Shown here piece after piece: positions 7,953-15,731 of a DNA stretch of 64,000 bases (the stretch's first letter is position 1; every line of letters starts with the position of its first letter). Below the pieces are notes generated by a model. That model was not told the DNA's origin. It was given only the letters and a program-made list of their open reading frames with translations, and did not search any database. Where the stretch lies: the NCBI GenBank assembly GCA_015061005.1, contig SUXJ01000007.1, positions 83,796-147,795 of the forward strand, in the 5' to 3' direction. The position numbers were made by a program, and so were the translations under genes. The stretch comes from Bacteroidales bacterium. Its GTDB lineage: Bacteria > Bacteroidota > Bacteroidia > Bacteroidales > Muribaculaceae.

Positions 7953-9752
7953 TTACCAATTATTTCCTCTTCTACTCGGAGGAGTGGGTGGCACTTGGTT
8001 CTTTTTGCGTGCAGCGGCATCTTTTGCCTCAACAGCATTGAGAATTTGCTTTCTCGTTTCAGGGCTCAGACTGCCTTGTCCGCCCTGCTGTTGTTGCTGT
8101 TGCTGCTGTTGTTGCTGCTGCTGTTGTTCTTGTTGTTGCTGCTCTTGATTTTGCTCGTTTTGTTGATCTTGGCTTTGTTGATTATTATTTTGTTGCTGTT
8201 CGAGCAGTTTTTGGATATAGCGCATATTTCTGCGTGCCTCCTCATTAGTCGGATTCACACGCAATGCGCGCTTATAACAATCAAGTGCTAAATTAAGAGC
8301 TTGTGGATTCTGTTGCTGATATGCTTCGAACATTAAGTTACCAAGATTAAATGCAGCCGATTCCTTTACCAACGGGTCATTGGCATTCATTGCCAAACCT
8401 GCAAAAGAATCCAAAGCGAGCTCTCGAGGAGTCACTTTGCTGCTATCACTCGTTGCAACACTCATTTGAGGGTCAAGCATAAGCCGTGTTAGAGCAAGAT
8501 TATATTTAGCAACTTCACTTTCATTATTAGCATCTAATGCATTTAAATATAAGAGTTCCGCATCACCAAAATTTCCGGCTGTAAATTGCTCATTACCTTC
8601 GCGAACATACTTTCTTTCCTTACGAGTGGTCGTGTCCTCGTTCGGCTCTATTGGTGGCATAAGTGCTTGTGCTGAGGCACTAAATCCGGCACAGAGTAGC
8701 ATGGCAACGACAGTTGAGCCCTTCCCAAAGAAATTATATTTACGCAAGAAGCCGATTTTACGATTCGAGAACAAGCAATCCAACAGGATAAAAATTAAAG
8801 CAATCCATGCAAAGACCGGGAAGCGTTCATCATTAGTTCCATAATTGACTTTGCCGAGATTAGCAGTCTTCATTTCGCTCAAATGAGTAACGAGTTCATT
8901 GATTGCAGAACCGGAGGCACCATTAACGTATATACCACCACCCTCTTCTGCTATAGACTTTGCCAATTCCTCATTCAAGTATGTAGTTACAACTTGACCT
9001 GAATCGTCTTTCAAGAAATTCTTATATGAATTATCCAACGGGATTTGTGCTCCTTTACCTGAACCAAGTCCAACGACATTTATTTGTATACCTTCCTCGG
9101 CGGCGACCTTTGCCATAGTCATGGCGTCGCCAATTTGATCCTCAGCATCTGTTATGACAATTATTGAACGCTCAACATCCGGTTCACCACTAAAAGAGTT
9201 CATTGCAAGCTGAATAGCAGCACCAATATCCGTTCCCTGATTACCAACCATGCCGGTGGAAATTTCATTCAGATACATTCGCGCGGATATATAGTCCGGA
9301 GTGAGAGGCAGTTGAGTAAAAGCATCGCCGGCAAAAACAATCAGCCCTATCCGGTCATTTTTCAGTCGAGAAATCAGCGAATTGAGAATAAACTTGGCTC
9401 GTTTCAAACGAGAAGCCCCACGCAATTCATCTGTTGACGAAGCGAGCATTGAATTAGAAACGTCGACCGCCACGATCAACTCAATACCTTGTAATTCCTC
9501 CTCAATAACTTTTCCTTTTGTTCGAGGTCGGGCTAACATAATAGACATTGCCGCTATCGCGGCGAGTGCCACTATAATTTTAAACGTTGGAAGATACTTG
9601 GACACGTCCGGCATTAACGTCTCCAATAAGTCCTGTCGCCCAAAACGTGTCAACATTTTACGACGACGATAACGAGCATACCAATAGAGCAATGCAAAGA
9701 AAGGCACTGCAATGAGCAGTAACAAAAGTAGAGGATATGCAAAGTTTACCAT
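7953..9752 (-). CDS. batB: Fused BatB-BatC: VWA membrane protein joined to a TPR domain
   Basis: 599 residues. Residues 1-335 are BatB: two N-terminal transmembrane segments, a von Willebrand A domain with MIDAS motif DVSNS at 97-101 and VITDAED near 200, and a third transmembrane helix at 312-328. Residues 343-362 look like the signal segment of a separate BatC (VVAMLLCAGFSASAQA), followed by BatC TPR repeats (380-515). The end is a Gln/Asn-rich tract (518-556) and a Pro-rich tail. In Bacteroides the two are usually separate genes. The reading frame here is continuous, so this is either a real fusion or a sequencing error removing a stop. Confidence 0.85.
   Translation of the reverse strand: MVNFAYPLLLLLLIAVPFFALLYWYARYRRRKMLTRFGRQDLLETLMPDVSKYLPTFKIIVALAAIAAMSIMLARPRTKGKVIEEELQGIELIVAVDVSNSMLASSTDELRGASRLKRAKFILNSLISRLKNDRIGLIVFAGDAFTQLPLTPDYISARMYLNEISTGMVGNQGTDIGAAIQLAMNSFSGEPDVERSIIVITDAEDQIGDAMTMAKVAAEEGIQINVVGLGSGKGAQIPLDNSYKNFLKDDSGQVVTTYLNEELAKSIAEEGGGIYVNGASGSAINELVTHLSEMKTANLGKVNYGTNDERFPVFAWIALIFILLDCLFSNRKIGFLRKYNFFGKGSTVVAMLLCAGFSASAQALMPPIEPNEDTTTRKERKYVREGNEQFTAGNFGDAELLYLNALDANNESEVAKYNLALTRLMLDPQMSVATSDSSKVTPRELALDSFAGLAMNANDPLVKESAAFNLGNLMFEAYQQQNPQALNLALDCYKRALRVNPTNEEARRNMRYIQKLLEQQQNNNQQSQDQQNEQNQEQQQQEQQQQQQQQQQQQQQGGQGSLSPETRKQILNAVEAKDAAARKKNQVPPTPPSRRGNNW
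8085..8201 (-). repeat. CAG/CAA trinucleotide-rich tract coding for poly-glutamine
   Basis: A run of Gln codons, mixed CAG and CAA with a few Asn, Glu, Ser and Asp codons, near the 3' end of the batB-batC fusion. It includes an unbroken stretch of about fourteen Gln residues. The antisense strand gives poly-Leu and poly-Cys open frames that are artefacts of this tract. Confidence 0.85.
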
Positions 9753-9764
9753 AAAGAGTACTCG

Positions 9765-10766
9765 TTAAGGAATTGAACGACCAATTGTAAGCTTTAACAA
9801 TAATTGGAGAGCAAACAGTCCGAAAGCCAACCAAGCCCACAACATATACTCATCATCAGCATGAGTAAAGTTCTTCACATCAAACTTAGTTTTTTCAAGT
9901 TTGTCGATTTCCGCAAAGACGTCTTGTAATGCACCTTCTGACGTTGCAGCAAAATATTTGCCGTTGGTCATTGACGCAATATTTTGCAAAGAGGTGAAAT
10001 CAACAGGATCAGTTTGAGCCACACCAATAAACGCGCCCTTCTCATCGAGATATGCAACTTCTTGCGTCTTATTGGCTCCAACTCCAATCGTATAGATTTT
10101 AATATCTAATTCACGCGCAATCTCTGCTGCTGTCTCCGGGGCAACAATTCCGGTATTGTTAGTGCCATCAGTAATAAGAATTATACTCTTACTTTTGGCA
10201 ATACCATCTTTAATACGATTAATCGCAGAAGCTATTCCATCACCAATAGCAGTGCCGTTTGCACGTATCTGCCTAACGTTAACAGCATTAAGATAATTCA
10301 TCAATAATGCTCTATCCGATGTGAGCGGGACCGCGGAATAACTTTCTCCGGCAAAGAGCACAAGACCCATATTGTCATTTTGACGAGCTTCTACGAATTG
10401 ACTCGCCATCTTCTTTGCGACTTCCAAACGATTGTTTTTTCGATCAAGGTCAGCAGCAAGCATTGACTCGGATATGTCAAGAGCCAAAAGAATGTCAGTG
10501 CCTTCAACGTGACTCTTACTCCATGAATCAAAGTTCATTGGGCGAGCGATAACAATTATAAGGCAAGCTATCGCTCCACATCTCATTGCAAACAGAACGT
10601 GCCGAAGCCATAGCTTCCAACCGGCACTAACGTTGGCAAAAGGCTTGGTAGATGAAACACCCATCGTCGGTTCCTTATGTCGGCTCACCACATACCATGC
10701 AATCAATGGTATGAGCAACAGCAACAACCACAAGGCCTCCGGATGCATAAATTCCTGTCCAATCAT
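9765..10766 (-). CDS. batA: BatA: VWA-domain membrane protein
   Basis: 333 residues. The N-terminus has two hydrophobic segments (LWLLLLLIPLIAWYVV and CGAIACLIIVIARP). A von Willebrand A domain follows with a full MIDAS site: DISES at 97-101, a conserved Thr region (NGTAIGDGI) and LITDGTNNTG. A C-terminal transmembrane helix (LWAWLAFGLFALQLLLKL) closes the protein. This is the classic BatA layout, with the VWA domain facing the periplasm. The start overlaps the stop of the upstream gene by ATGA. Confidence 0.9.
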   Translation of the reverse strand: MIGQEFMHPEALWLLLLLIPLIAWYVVSRHKEPTMGVSSTKPFANVSAGWKLWLRHVLFAMRCGAIACLIIVIARPMNFDSWSKSHVEGTDILLALDISESMLAADLDRKNNRLEVAKKMASQFVEARQNDNMGLVLFAGESYSAVPLTSDRALLMNYLNAVNVRQIRANGTAIGDGIASAINRIKDGIAKSKSIILITDGTNNTGIVAPETAAEIARELDIKIYTIGVGANKTQEVAYLDEKGAFIGVAQTDPVDFTSLQNIASMTNGKYFAATSEGALQDVFAEIDKLEKTKFDVKNFTHADDEYMLWAWLAFGLFALQLLLKLTIGRSIP

Positions 10767-11740
10767 TTCTTAACCTCCTTTTCTTGGATTTGAGGTTCAG
10801 GCTTCGTATCCTCAACAAAGGTTACTGCTTGATTATATGCACGCATATTATCCTCGGGGAGCGGTCTCATACGGGCAAACTTAACGTAGTCTGCCATTTC
10901 AAGAATCTCACTCATGAGTTTTGACGCTGTTTTTGCCGGAACTGCGGCATAAACCGCACGTTTGATTTGAGGGGTTGTCATTTCCATAGCATAAATACCG
11001 AATCTACCTTCGAGATATTCACGCAAAATTTCGGTCAGTATGGTGTAATATTGTTTTTCTTGACCCTTTTCACACAAATTACGCTCACGCAGTTCATTGA
11101 GTCGCCCTATTGCTTTTTCATAAGGCGGTATGACTTTCACTAATGGCATTCTCATCCGAGTAATGAGTTTTTTGCTGAAAATCAGATATGCTAAAATACC
11201 ACCAACGATTAAGGCAATACAGATTACAAATATCCACCAATTATAATACAACCAATCGGGCACCCAATCAAAGAAATGACGTTCTTGATCCACAACAGGC
11301 ATATACGCCTTGGTGTCAATCGTCGTCATTGTGTCGGTATAAGCCGGAAGGACTTTTAGTACAATACTGTTTGAACGAAAAGTATCAAGATTAGCGGTCA
11401 AAAAGAGCCCGGGTATTACATACTCTCCGGAATCCCACGGCTGAATGAGCAAGCTTCTGCGTAATTCCATTTTGTCGCCGGAGAGCATAGTATCAATGCT
11501 TGAAATATTGCGGATTTCTATGCTCGGAAATAACTCTTGAATCACGTTCTTGTCTTGTTGCTCTTTTACGCTCCACTCAAGAGTGACATCGGGCGATTGC
11601 AAAACCGTCACATCAATCTTGCGCAACTTACCCTGAACGGTTTCAACAGAGTCTATTGTGGCTGTAACTTTCACATCATGCGCAAAAGCGGAGCACACAC
11701 AAATGAGCACTAATGACAATATAAATTTCAATCTTTTCAT
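10763..11740 (-). CDS. Bat-operon membrane protein of unknown function
   Basis: 325 residues: signal peptide (KRLKFILSLVLICVCSAFA), a periplasmic beta-rich domain of about 140 residues, one transmembrane helix near 168-190 (WWIFVICIALIVGGILAYLIF) and a cytoplasmic helical domain (191-325) with REYLEGRFGI. The C-terminal part resembles the DUF4381-type tails seen in VWA/MoxR clusters. An uncharacterised gene between the DUF58 gene and batA is usual in Bacteroidales. It lies 8 nt from the DUF58 gene, and its stop overlaps the batA start. Confidence 0.75.
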   Translation of the reverse strand: MKRLKFILSLVLICVCSAFAHDVKVTATIDSVETVQGKLRKIDVTVLQSPDVTLEWSVKEQQDKNVIQELFPSIEIRNISSIDTMLSGDKMELRRSLLIQPWDSGEYVIPGLFLTANLDTFRSNSIVLKVLPAYTDTMTTIDTKAYMPVVDQERHFFDWVPDWLYYNWWIFVICIALIVGGILAYLIFSKKLITRMRMPLVKVIPPYEKAIGRLNELRERNLCEKGQEKQYYTILTEILREYLEGRFGIYAMEMTTPQIKRAVYAAVPAKTASKLMSEILEMADYVKFARMRPLPEDNMRAYNQAVTFVEDTKPEPQIQEKEVKK

Positions 11741-11748
11741 AGGTTCAA

Positions 11749-12624
11749 CTACTTTATGCCGCGATGATGAAACATTCCCATCAACGCTTTAACATAATCT
11801 TCATCAGTTGCCACACTTGCACAATCAACATGACACCTTGACAAAGTGTAAGTCATCACTTGCTGACGTTCATACCACCATCTGGAGTACGCGTTGCGAA
11901 CCTTCTTTGAAGAAGTGTCAACCCAGCATTCCTCACCGCTCTCCAAGTCATTCAAACGTATCAAACCTATCGAGGGCAGCTGAGTATCTCGCTTATCATA
12001 GACTTGAATTGCAGTAACATCATGCTTTCGGGAGGCAATTGACATGGGTTGATAGTAATCAGATGAGTCAATAAAGTCGCTGATTAGGAACGCTGTGCAG
12101 CGCTTCTTTAAAACATCGCTTAAATACCTCAAAGCCTCCCCGATATTAGTTCCCATATTTTCCGGTTGGAAATCCAATAACTCACGAATGATATACAGGA
12201 TATGACGCATACCCTTCTTCGGAGGTATGAACTTCTCGATCTTAGAGGAGAAAAAGATTACTCCGATTTTGTCATTGTTTTGCGAAGCAGAGAACGCCAA
12301 AGTCGCTGCTATCTCCGCAATCATTTCCCGTTTTTGCTCGCCAACCGCTCCAAACAAACGGCTTCCGCTGACATCAATCAGAAGCATCATAGTCAACTCT
12401 CGCTCCTCCTCGTAGACCTTTACGTAGGGGTGATTTTGACGCGCCGTAACGTTCCAATCAATATCGCGAATATCGTCGCCATACTGATATTCACGCACTT
12501 CGCTAAATGTCATGCCACGCCCTTTAAAGGCCGAATGGTACTCTCCCGCAAAAATATTGCGCGACAATCCCTTGGTCTTAATTTCAATCCTGCGGACTTT
12601 CTTAAGAAGTTCGTTGGCATCCAT
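11749..12624 (-). CDS. DUF58-domain protein of the MoxR/Bat operon
   Basis: 291 residues. The DUF58 signature is clear: RGMTFSEVREYQYGDDIRD followed by IDWNVTARQNHPYVK, and then a VWA-like core with LLIDVSGSRLFG in place of a canonical MIDAS. There is no signal peptide or membrane helix, unlike many longer DUF58 proteins. DUF58 proteins accompany MoxR ATPases and are thought to be part of a chaperone-like assembly with the VWA proteins. It sits 24 nt after moxR. Confidence 0.88.
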   Translation of the reverse strand: MDANELLKKVRRIEIKTKGLSRNIFAGEYHSAFKGRGMTFSEVREYQYGDDIRDIDWNVTARQNHPYVKVYEEERELTMMLLIDVSGSRLFGAVGEQKREMIAEIAATLAFSASQNNDKIGVIFFSSKIEKFIPPKKGMRHILYIIRELLDFQPENMGTNIGEALRYLSDVLKKRCTAFLISDFIDSSDYYQPMSIASRKHDVTAIQVYDKRDTQLPSIGLIRLNDLESGEECWVDTSSKKVRNAYSRWWYERQQVMTYTLSRCHVDCASVATDEDYVKALMGMFHHRGIK

Positions 12625-12648
12625 TACTCAAAAAAATTAGCGAAGCGA

Positions 12649-13644
12649 TTAGGGTACTTGAACTCGGTCAAGTATATTGGATATAATCTCGTCAGTGGTG
12701 ATATTATTAGCCTCGGCTTCGTATGACAGACCAATACGGTGACGCAATACGTCGTGACATACCGCACGAACATCTTCAGGGACTACGAAACCTCTATGCT
12801 GCAAGAAAGCATAAGCTCGCGCAGCCTTAGCCAACGAGATTGATGCACGCGGCGATGCTCCGAAAGAAATAATTCCGGTCAAATCATCAAGACCATAGTC
12901 TGACGGGAAACGTGTTGCAAAAACGATATCAACAATGTAACGCTCAATCTTTTCATCAATATATATTTGAGCTACCGTTTGCTGAGCATCCAAGACTTCT
13001 TCAGGACGAATCAACGGACGCACATCTGTCTTCACCGGCGAAATATTCTGACGAATAATCAATTTCTCATCTTCGCGAGTCGGATATCCAATGACTACCT
13101 TGAGCAAGAAACGGTCCACTTGCGCTTCCGGCAGAGGATATGTGCCTTCTTGTTCAATCGGGTTCTGAGTCGCCATCACAAGGAATGGTTCGTCGAGTTT
13201 GAATGAATTATCTCCAATCGTTACCTGACGTTCCTGCATTGCCTCAAGAAGTGCACTTTGAACCTTAGCCGGAGCACGGTTTATTTCATCGGCAAGCACA
13301 AAGTTCGCAAAAATCGGGCCGCGCTTAACCTGAAAAGTTTCATTTTTCACAGAATAAACCATCGTGCCAATCACGTCGGCAGGGAGCAAGTCCGGAGTAA
13401 ATTGAATGCGACTATAGTTTGCATCAATCAACTGACTCAAGGTTTTAATCGCTAATGTCTTTGCCAAACCGGGCACACCCTCCAAGAGAATATGACCGTT
13501 ACTTAAAAGTGCAATAAGTAGAGATTCAACAAGGTGCTTTTGGCCAACAATTGTCTGATCCATGCCCTTGACGATCATGTCTATAAAATTACTTTTTGCG
13601 GCTACCAATTCATTTAGCTCGCGGATATTGACAGATTCGCCCAT
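12649..13644 (-). CDS. moxR: MoxR-family AAA+ ATPase
   Basis: 331 residues. Walker A is GVPGLAKT at 56-63, Walker B is in VLADEINRAPAKVQSALLEAM, and sensor 1 is in LVMATQNPIEQEGTYPLPEAQ, all in the form specific to MoxR ATPases. It is the first gene of the operon moxR-DUF58-unnamed-batA-batBC-batD-batE and is preceded by a recognisable promoter. In the family it is believed to act as a chaperone-like unfoldase working with VWA partners. Confidence 0.95.
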   Translation of the reverse strand: MGESVNIRELNELVAAKSNFIDMIVKGMDQTIVGQKHLVESLLIALLSNGHILLEGVPGLAKTLAIKTLSQLIDANYSRIQFTPDLLPADVIGTMVYSVKNETFQVKRGPIFANFVLADEINRAPAKVQSALLEAMQERQVTIGDNSFKLDEPFLVMATQNPIEQEGTYPLPEAQVDRFLLKVVIGYPTREDEKLIIRQNISPVKTDVRPLIRPEEVLDAQQTVAQIYIDEKIERYIVDIVFATRFPSDYGLDDLTGIISFGASPRASISLAKAARAYAFLQHRGFVVPEDVRAVCHDVLRHRIGLSYEAEANNITTDEIISNILDRVQVP

Positions 13645-13694
13645 AAAAAGAGTATTAGAAAATTGCTTTATTTGTCATTTAGTTTTTTGCGGTG

Positions 13695-13728
13695 CAAAAT
13701 TAACTATTTAACAAATAAATCGGCCAAA
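13695..13728 (-). promoter_or_regulatory. Promoter of the moxR-bat operon
   Basis: Minus strand: TTTG (13725-13728), 22 nt, then TAATTTTG (13695-13702). The spacer is slightly long. The moxR start codon is about 50 nt downstream. Confidence 0.55.
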
Positions 13729-13762
13729 AAGGTTTGTTAATTATTGTTGTTTTAAATTTTTA

Positions 13763-14743
13763 TCAGTTAAACCGCTGATAAATTTCACGAGCCAGCCGTG
13801 ATGCTTCACGAATTTTAACATCATCACCGGCAACAAGGCCATATTTCTCGGCAGGCGGTATAACCACAACTGTACCGGCGCCAAGCCTATCGGGATGACC
13901 AAGGCTATCGGCATTTTCCTCATAAATATATACCCAATAATCCATCTGACCATAATGTTGACGAGCCATGGTGGTCAAGAATCTACCGGGCACAATAGTA
14001 TCAGTGACTACAACAATAGGTTCCGGCTCGGGTTCGAGCACAATTTCCTGCTCCAAATCTGCTAAGAGTTCTACTTCATCCCCTTCGGTTTCAATGTTAA
14101 TAGGTTCACTCATTTCGCATACTTCATCAGAAACAGATTCAGATGGTGCCAAAATAACATTTCTGCTACCAAAATACCATCCGGAAATAAAGCACACCAC
14201 ACAAGCTACTAACCATGCAATCCAACCAAATGAATTGCGTTTAACATTTGAATCTGATTCTACATCATTTTCCGTTTGAGCTACACCGGCATAACTCGAG
14301 TCCGGTTCTTCATACATTTCCAATTCAACTGAAGGCTCTACTTCGGCAGTAAAATCCTGCTGCTCAGTAACACGATCGGATTCGCATTCTTGTTCCAATA
14401 ATGGAGCCTCAGACTCCATATTCTTCCCTATATGCACTTCAGATTCATCTTCTGAATGAGACTCATCATCAAGTTCAAAATCGTCCGGCAATTCCACGGC
14501 TTCAAACGCTGAAAACGGAGCGTTAACAGCAGCAGCCAAATCGGCATCCGGAGCAAATTCAATCGAATCTCCGGTCACCTTAAAAGATCCAACCTCAGGT
14601 ATTAATACCTCTCCGTCAGATTCTAACCGTTCCGCCGCAAGCATGAATAACTCGCGCACAAAATTTTCCGCATCGGCGACAGAACATTCTGTCAATTCCG
14701 CAATGGACTTCCCAAGTTCTGACAAAATAATAATCCTATCCAT
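13763..14743 (-). CDS. HU-like domain / transmembrane / LysM-like fusion protein
   Basis: 326 residues. Residues 1-82 match the HU/IHF helical body and turn (LSELGKSIAELTECSVADAENFV, then VLIPEVGSFKV) but the long DNA-binding beta-arm is not evident. A very acidic linker follows (88-160). One transmembrane helix lies at 172-192 (GWIAWLVACVVCFISGWYFG), preceded by KR, so the N-terminus should be cytoplasmic. A second acidic segment leads to a LysM-like domain at about 251-300 (VPGRFLTTMARQHYGQMDYWV ... AGTVVVIPP). It begins 5 nt after a gene for a small HU protein, a likely partner. Function unknown; the layout suggests a nucleoid-to-envelope link. Confidence 0.75.
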   Translation of the reverse strand: MDRIIILSELGKSIAELTECSVADAENFVRELFMLAAERLESDGEVLIPEVGSFKVTGDSIEFAPDADLAAAVNAPFSAFEAVELPDDFELDDESHSEDESEVHIGKNMESEAPLLEQECESDRVTEQQDFTAEVEPSVELEMYEEPDSSYAGVAQTENDVESDSNVKRNSFGWIAWLVACVVCFISGWYFGSRNVILAPSESVSDEVCEMSEPINIETEGDEVELLADLEQEIVLEPEPEPIVVVTDTIVPGRFLTTMARQHYGQMDYWVYIYEENADSLGHPDRLGAGTVVVIPPAEKYGLVAGDDVKIREASRLAREIYQRFN

Positions 14744-14748
14744 AACGC

Positions 14749-15030
14749 TCAGTCTTCAAGATTACGATTTGCCAATTTTCGAAGTTTTCCGCCGGGACAG
14801 AACGTCAGTTCCACTTCCGGAGGCAACAGAAGTCGAGAACCGGAGGCATGATCTACCACTATCTGCTCCCGATGCTTCACTGCCACGAAATTACCGAACG
14901 AAGGAATCGCAACGGTATCTAACTCCCCACAATGACGGCGCAAGGCTTGTCCAAGAGCCTGAAGCAGAGTTTCTGTGGCTTTTTTATCGCGGCCAATGCG
15001 CTTGGCTAAATCTGATGTTATGGATTTCAT
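14749..15030 (-). CDS. HU-family DNA-binding protein
   Basis: 93 residues, normal HU length. It has the two-helix body ([20 protein letters not shown]), the turn [12 protein letters not shown], and an arm-like segment ending [14 protein letters not shown] where HU proteins have the arm with conserved Pro. It is divergent from canonical HU (an extended acidic/neutral arm and a C-terminal [11 protein letters not shown]). Its start overlaps the engB stop by ATGA, and the HU-LysM membrane protein follows after 5 nt, so the three genes form one operon. Confidence 0.8.
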   Translation of the reverse strand: MKSITSDLAKRIGRDKKATETLLQALGQALRRHCGELDTVAIPSFGNFVAVKHREQIVVDHASGSRLLLPPEVELTFCPGGKLRKLANRNLED

Positions 15031-15650
15031 TGCTGAGAATCAAAAGTTGTTAAAACGGGGAGATTATTCATCTCATCAATATAATCAAGTATTTCTTCTC
15101 GACCTTGACCCGTTTCTGATGAGGTCACGAAAATCGGAGGCAACTCCTCCCATTGTTTCAAGAGTTGTTTCTTATATGATTCTACATTAGCAACAGCAGC
15201 CCCTTTACTCAGTTTATCAACTTTAGTGAAGATGATTGAGAAAGGAACGGCATTTTCGCCGAGCCACTCCATGAATTCAAGATCAATCTTTTGCGGCTCA
15301 AGACGAGAATCGACCAAAACAAACAAAGAGGTCATCTGCGCACGCTCTAAAATATAGTCTTCTATTATGCGCTGAAGCTTTTCGCGATCGGCTTTACTGC
15401 GACGAGCATAACCATATCCGGGCAAGTCAACAATATACCAACTGCCATTAATCAAGAAATGATTTATTAAAGTGGTTTTACCGGGAGACGCCGACGTCAT
15501 AGCCAACTTCTTTTTACCGGTCAACATATTAATCAAGGACGACTTACCGACATTACTTCTGCCGATAAACGCATATTCATGGCGCTCGGTAGCCGGACAT
15601 TTAGCCACGTTGCTATTACTGATTTCAAATTTTGCAGATGTTATAAGCAT
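15027..15650 (-). CDS. engB: Ribosome-biogenesis GTPase EngB (YsxC/YihA)
   Basis: 207 residues. Motif G1 is [13 protein letters not shown]3 is [12 protein letters not shown] and G4 is TKVDK, in the arrangement of the EngB subfamily of TrmE-Era GTPases. The protein is needed for large ribosomal subunit assembly in other bacteria. First gene of the operon with the two HU-type genes; a TAACTTTG box lies about 20 nt before its ATG. Confidence 0.95.
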   Translation of the reverse strand: MLITSAKFEISNSNVAKCPATERHEYAFIGRSNVGKSSLINMLTGKKKLAMTSASPGKTTLINHFLINGSWYIVDLPGYGYARRSKADREKLQRIIEDYILERAQMTSLFVLVDSRLEPQKIDLEFMEWLGENAVPFSIIFTKVDKLSKGAAVANVESYKKQLLKQWEELPPIFVTSSETGQGREEILDYIDEMNNLPVLTTFDSQQ

Positions 15651-15669
15651 AATCCATAATGTTATTCTG

Positions 15670-15677
15670 CAAAGTTA
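15670..15677 (-). promoter_or_regulatory. -7 box for engB
   Basis: TAACTTTG on the minus strand, about 20 nt before the engB start codon. No good -33 element was found. Confidence 0.5.
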
Positions 15678-15731
15678 CGGATTTTTTTTGAATCTCTGCC
15701 GAACCTTGCCGCGCTTAATCAAAAAATAACC

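Noticed and set aside
7927..8291. Plus-strand open frames giving poly-Leu and poly-Cys proteins
   Set aside because: They are antisense to the Gln-codon tract of the batB-batC fusion and have no family likeness.
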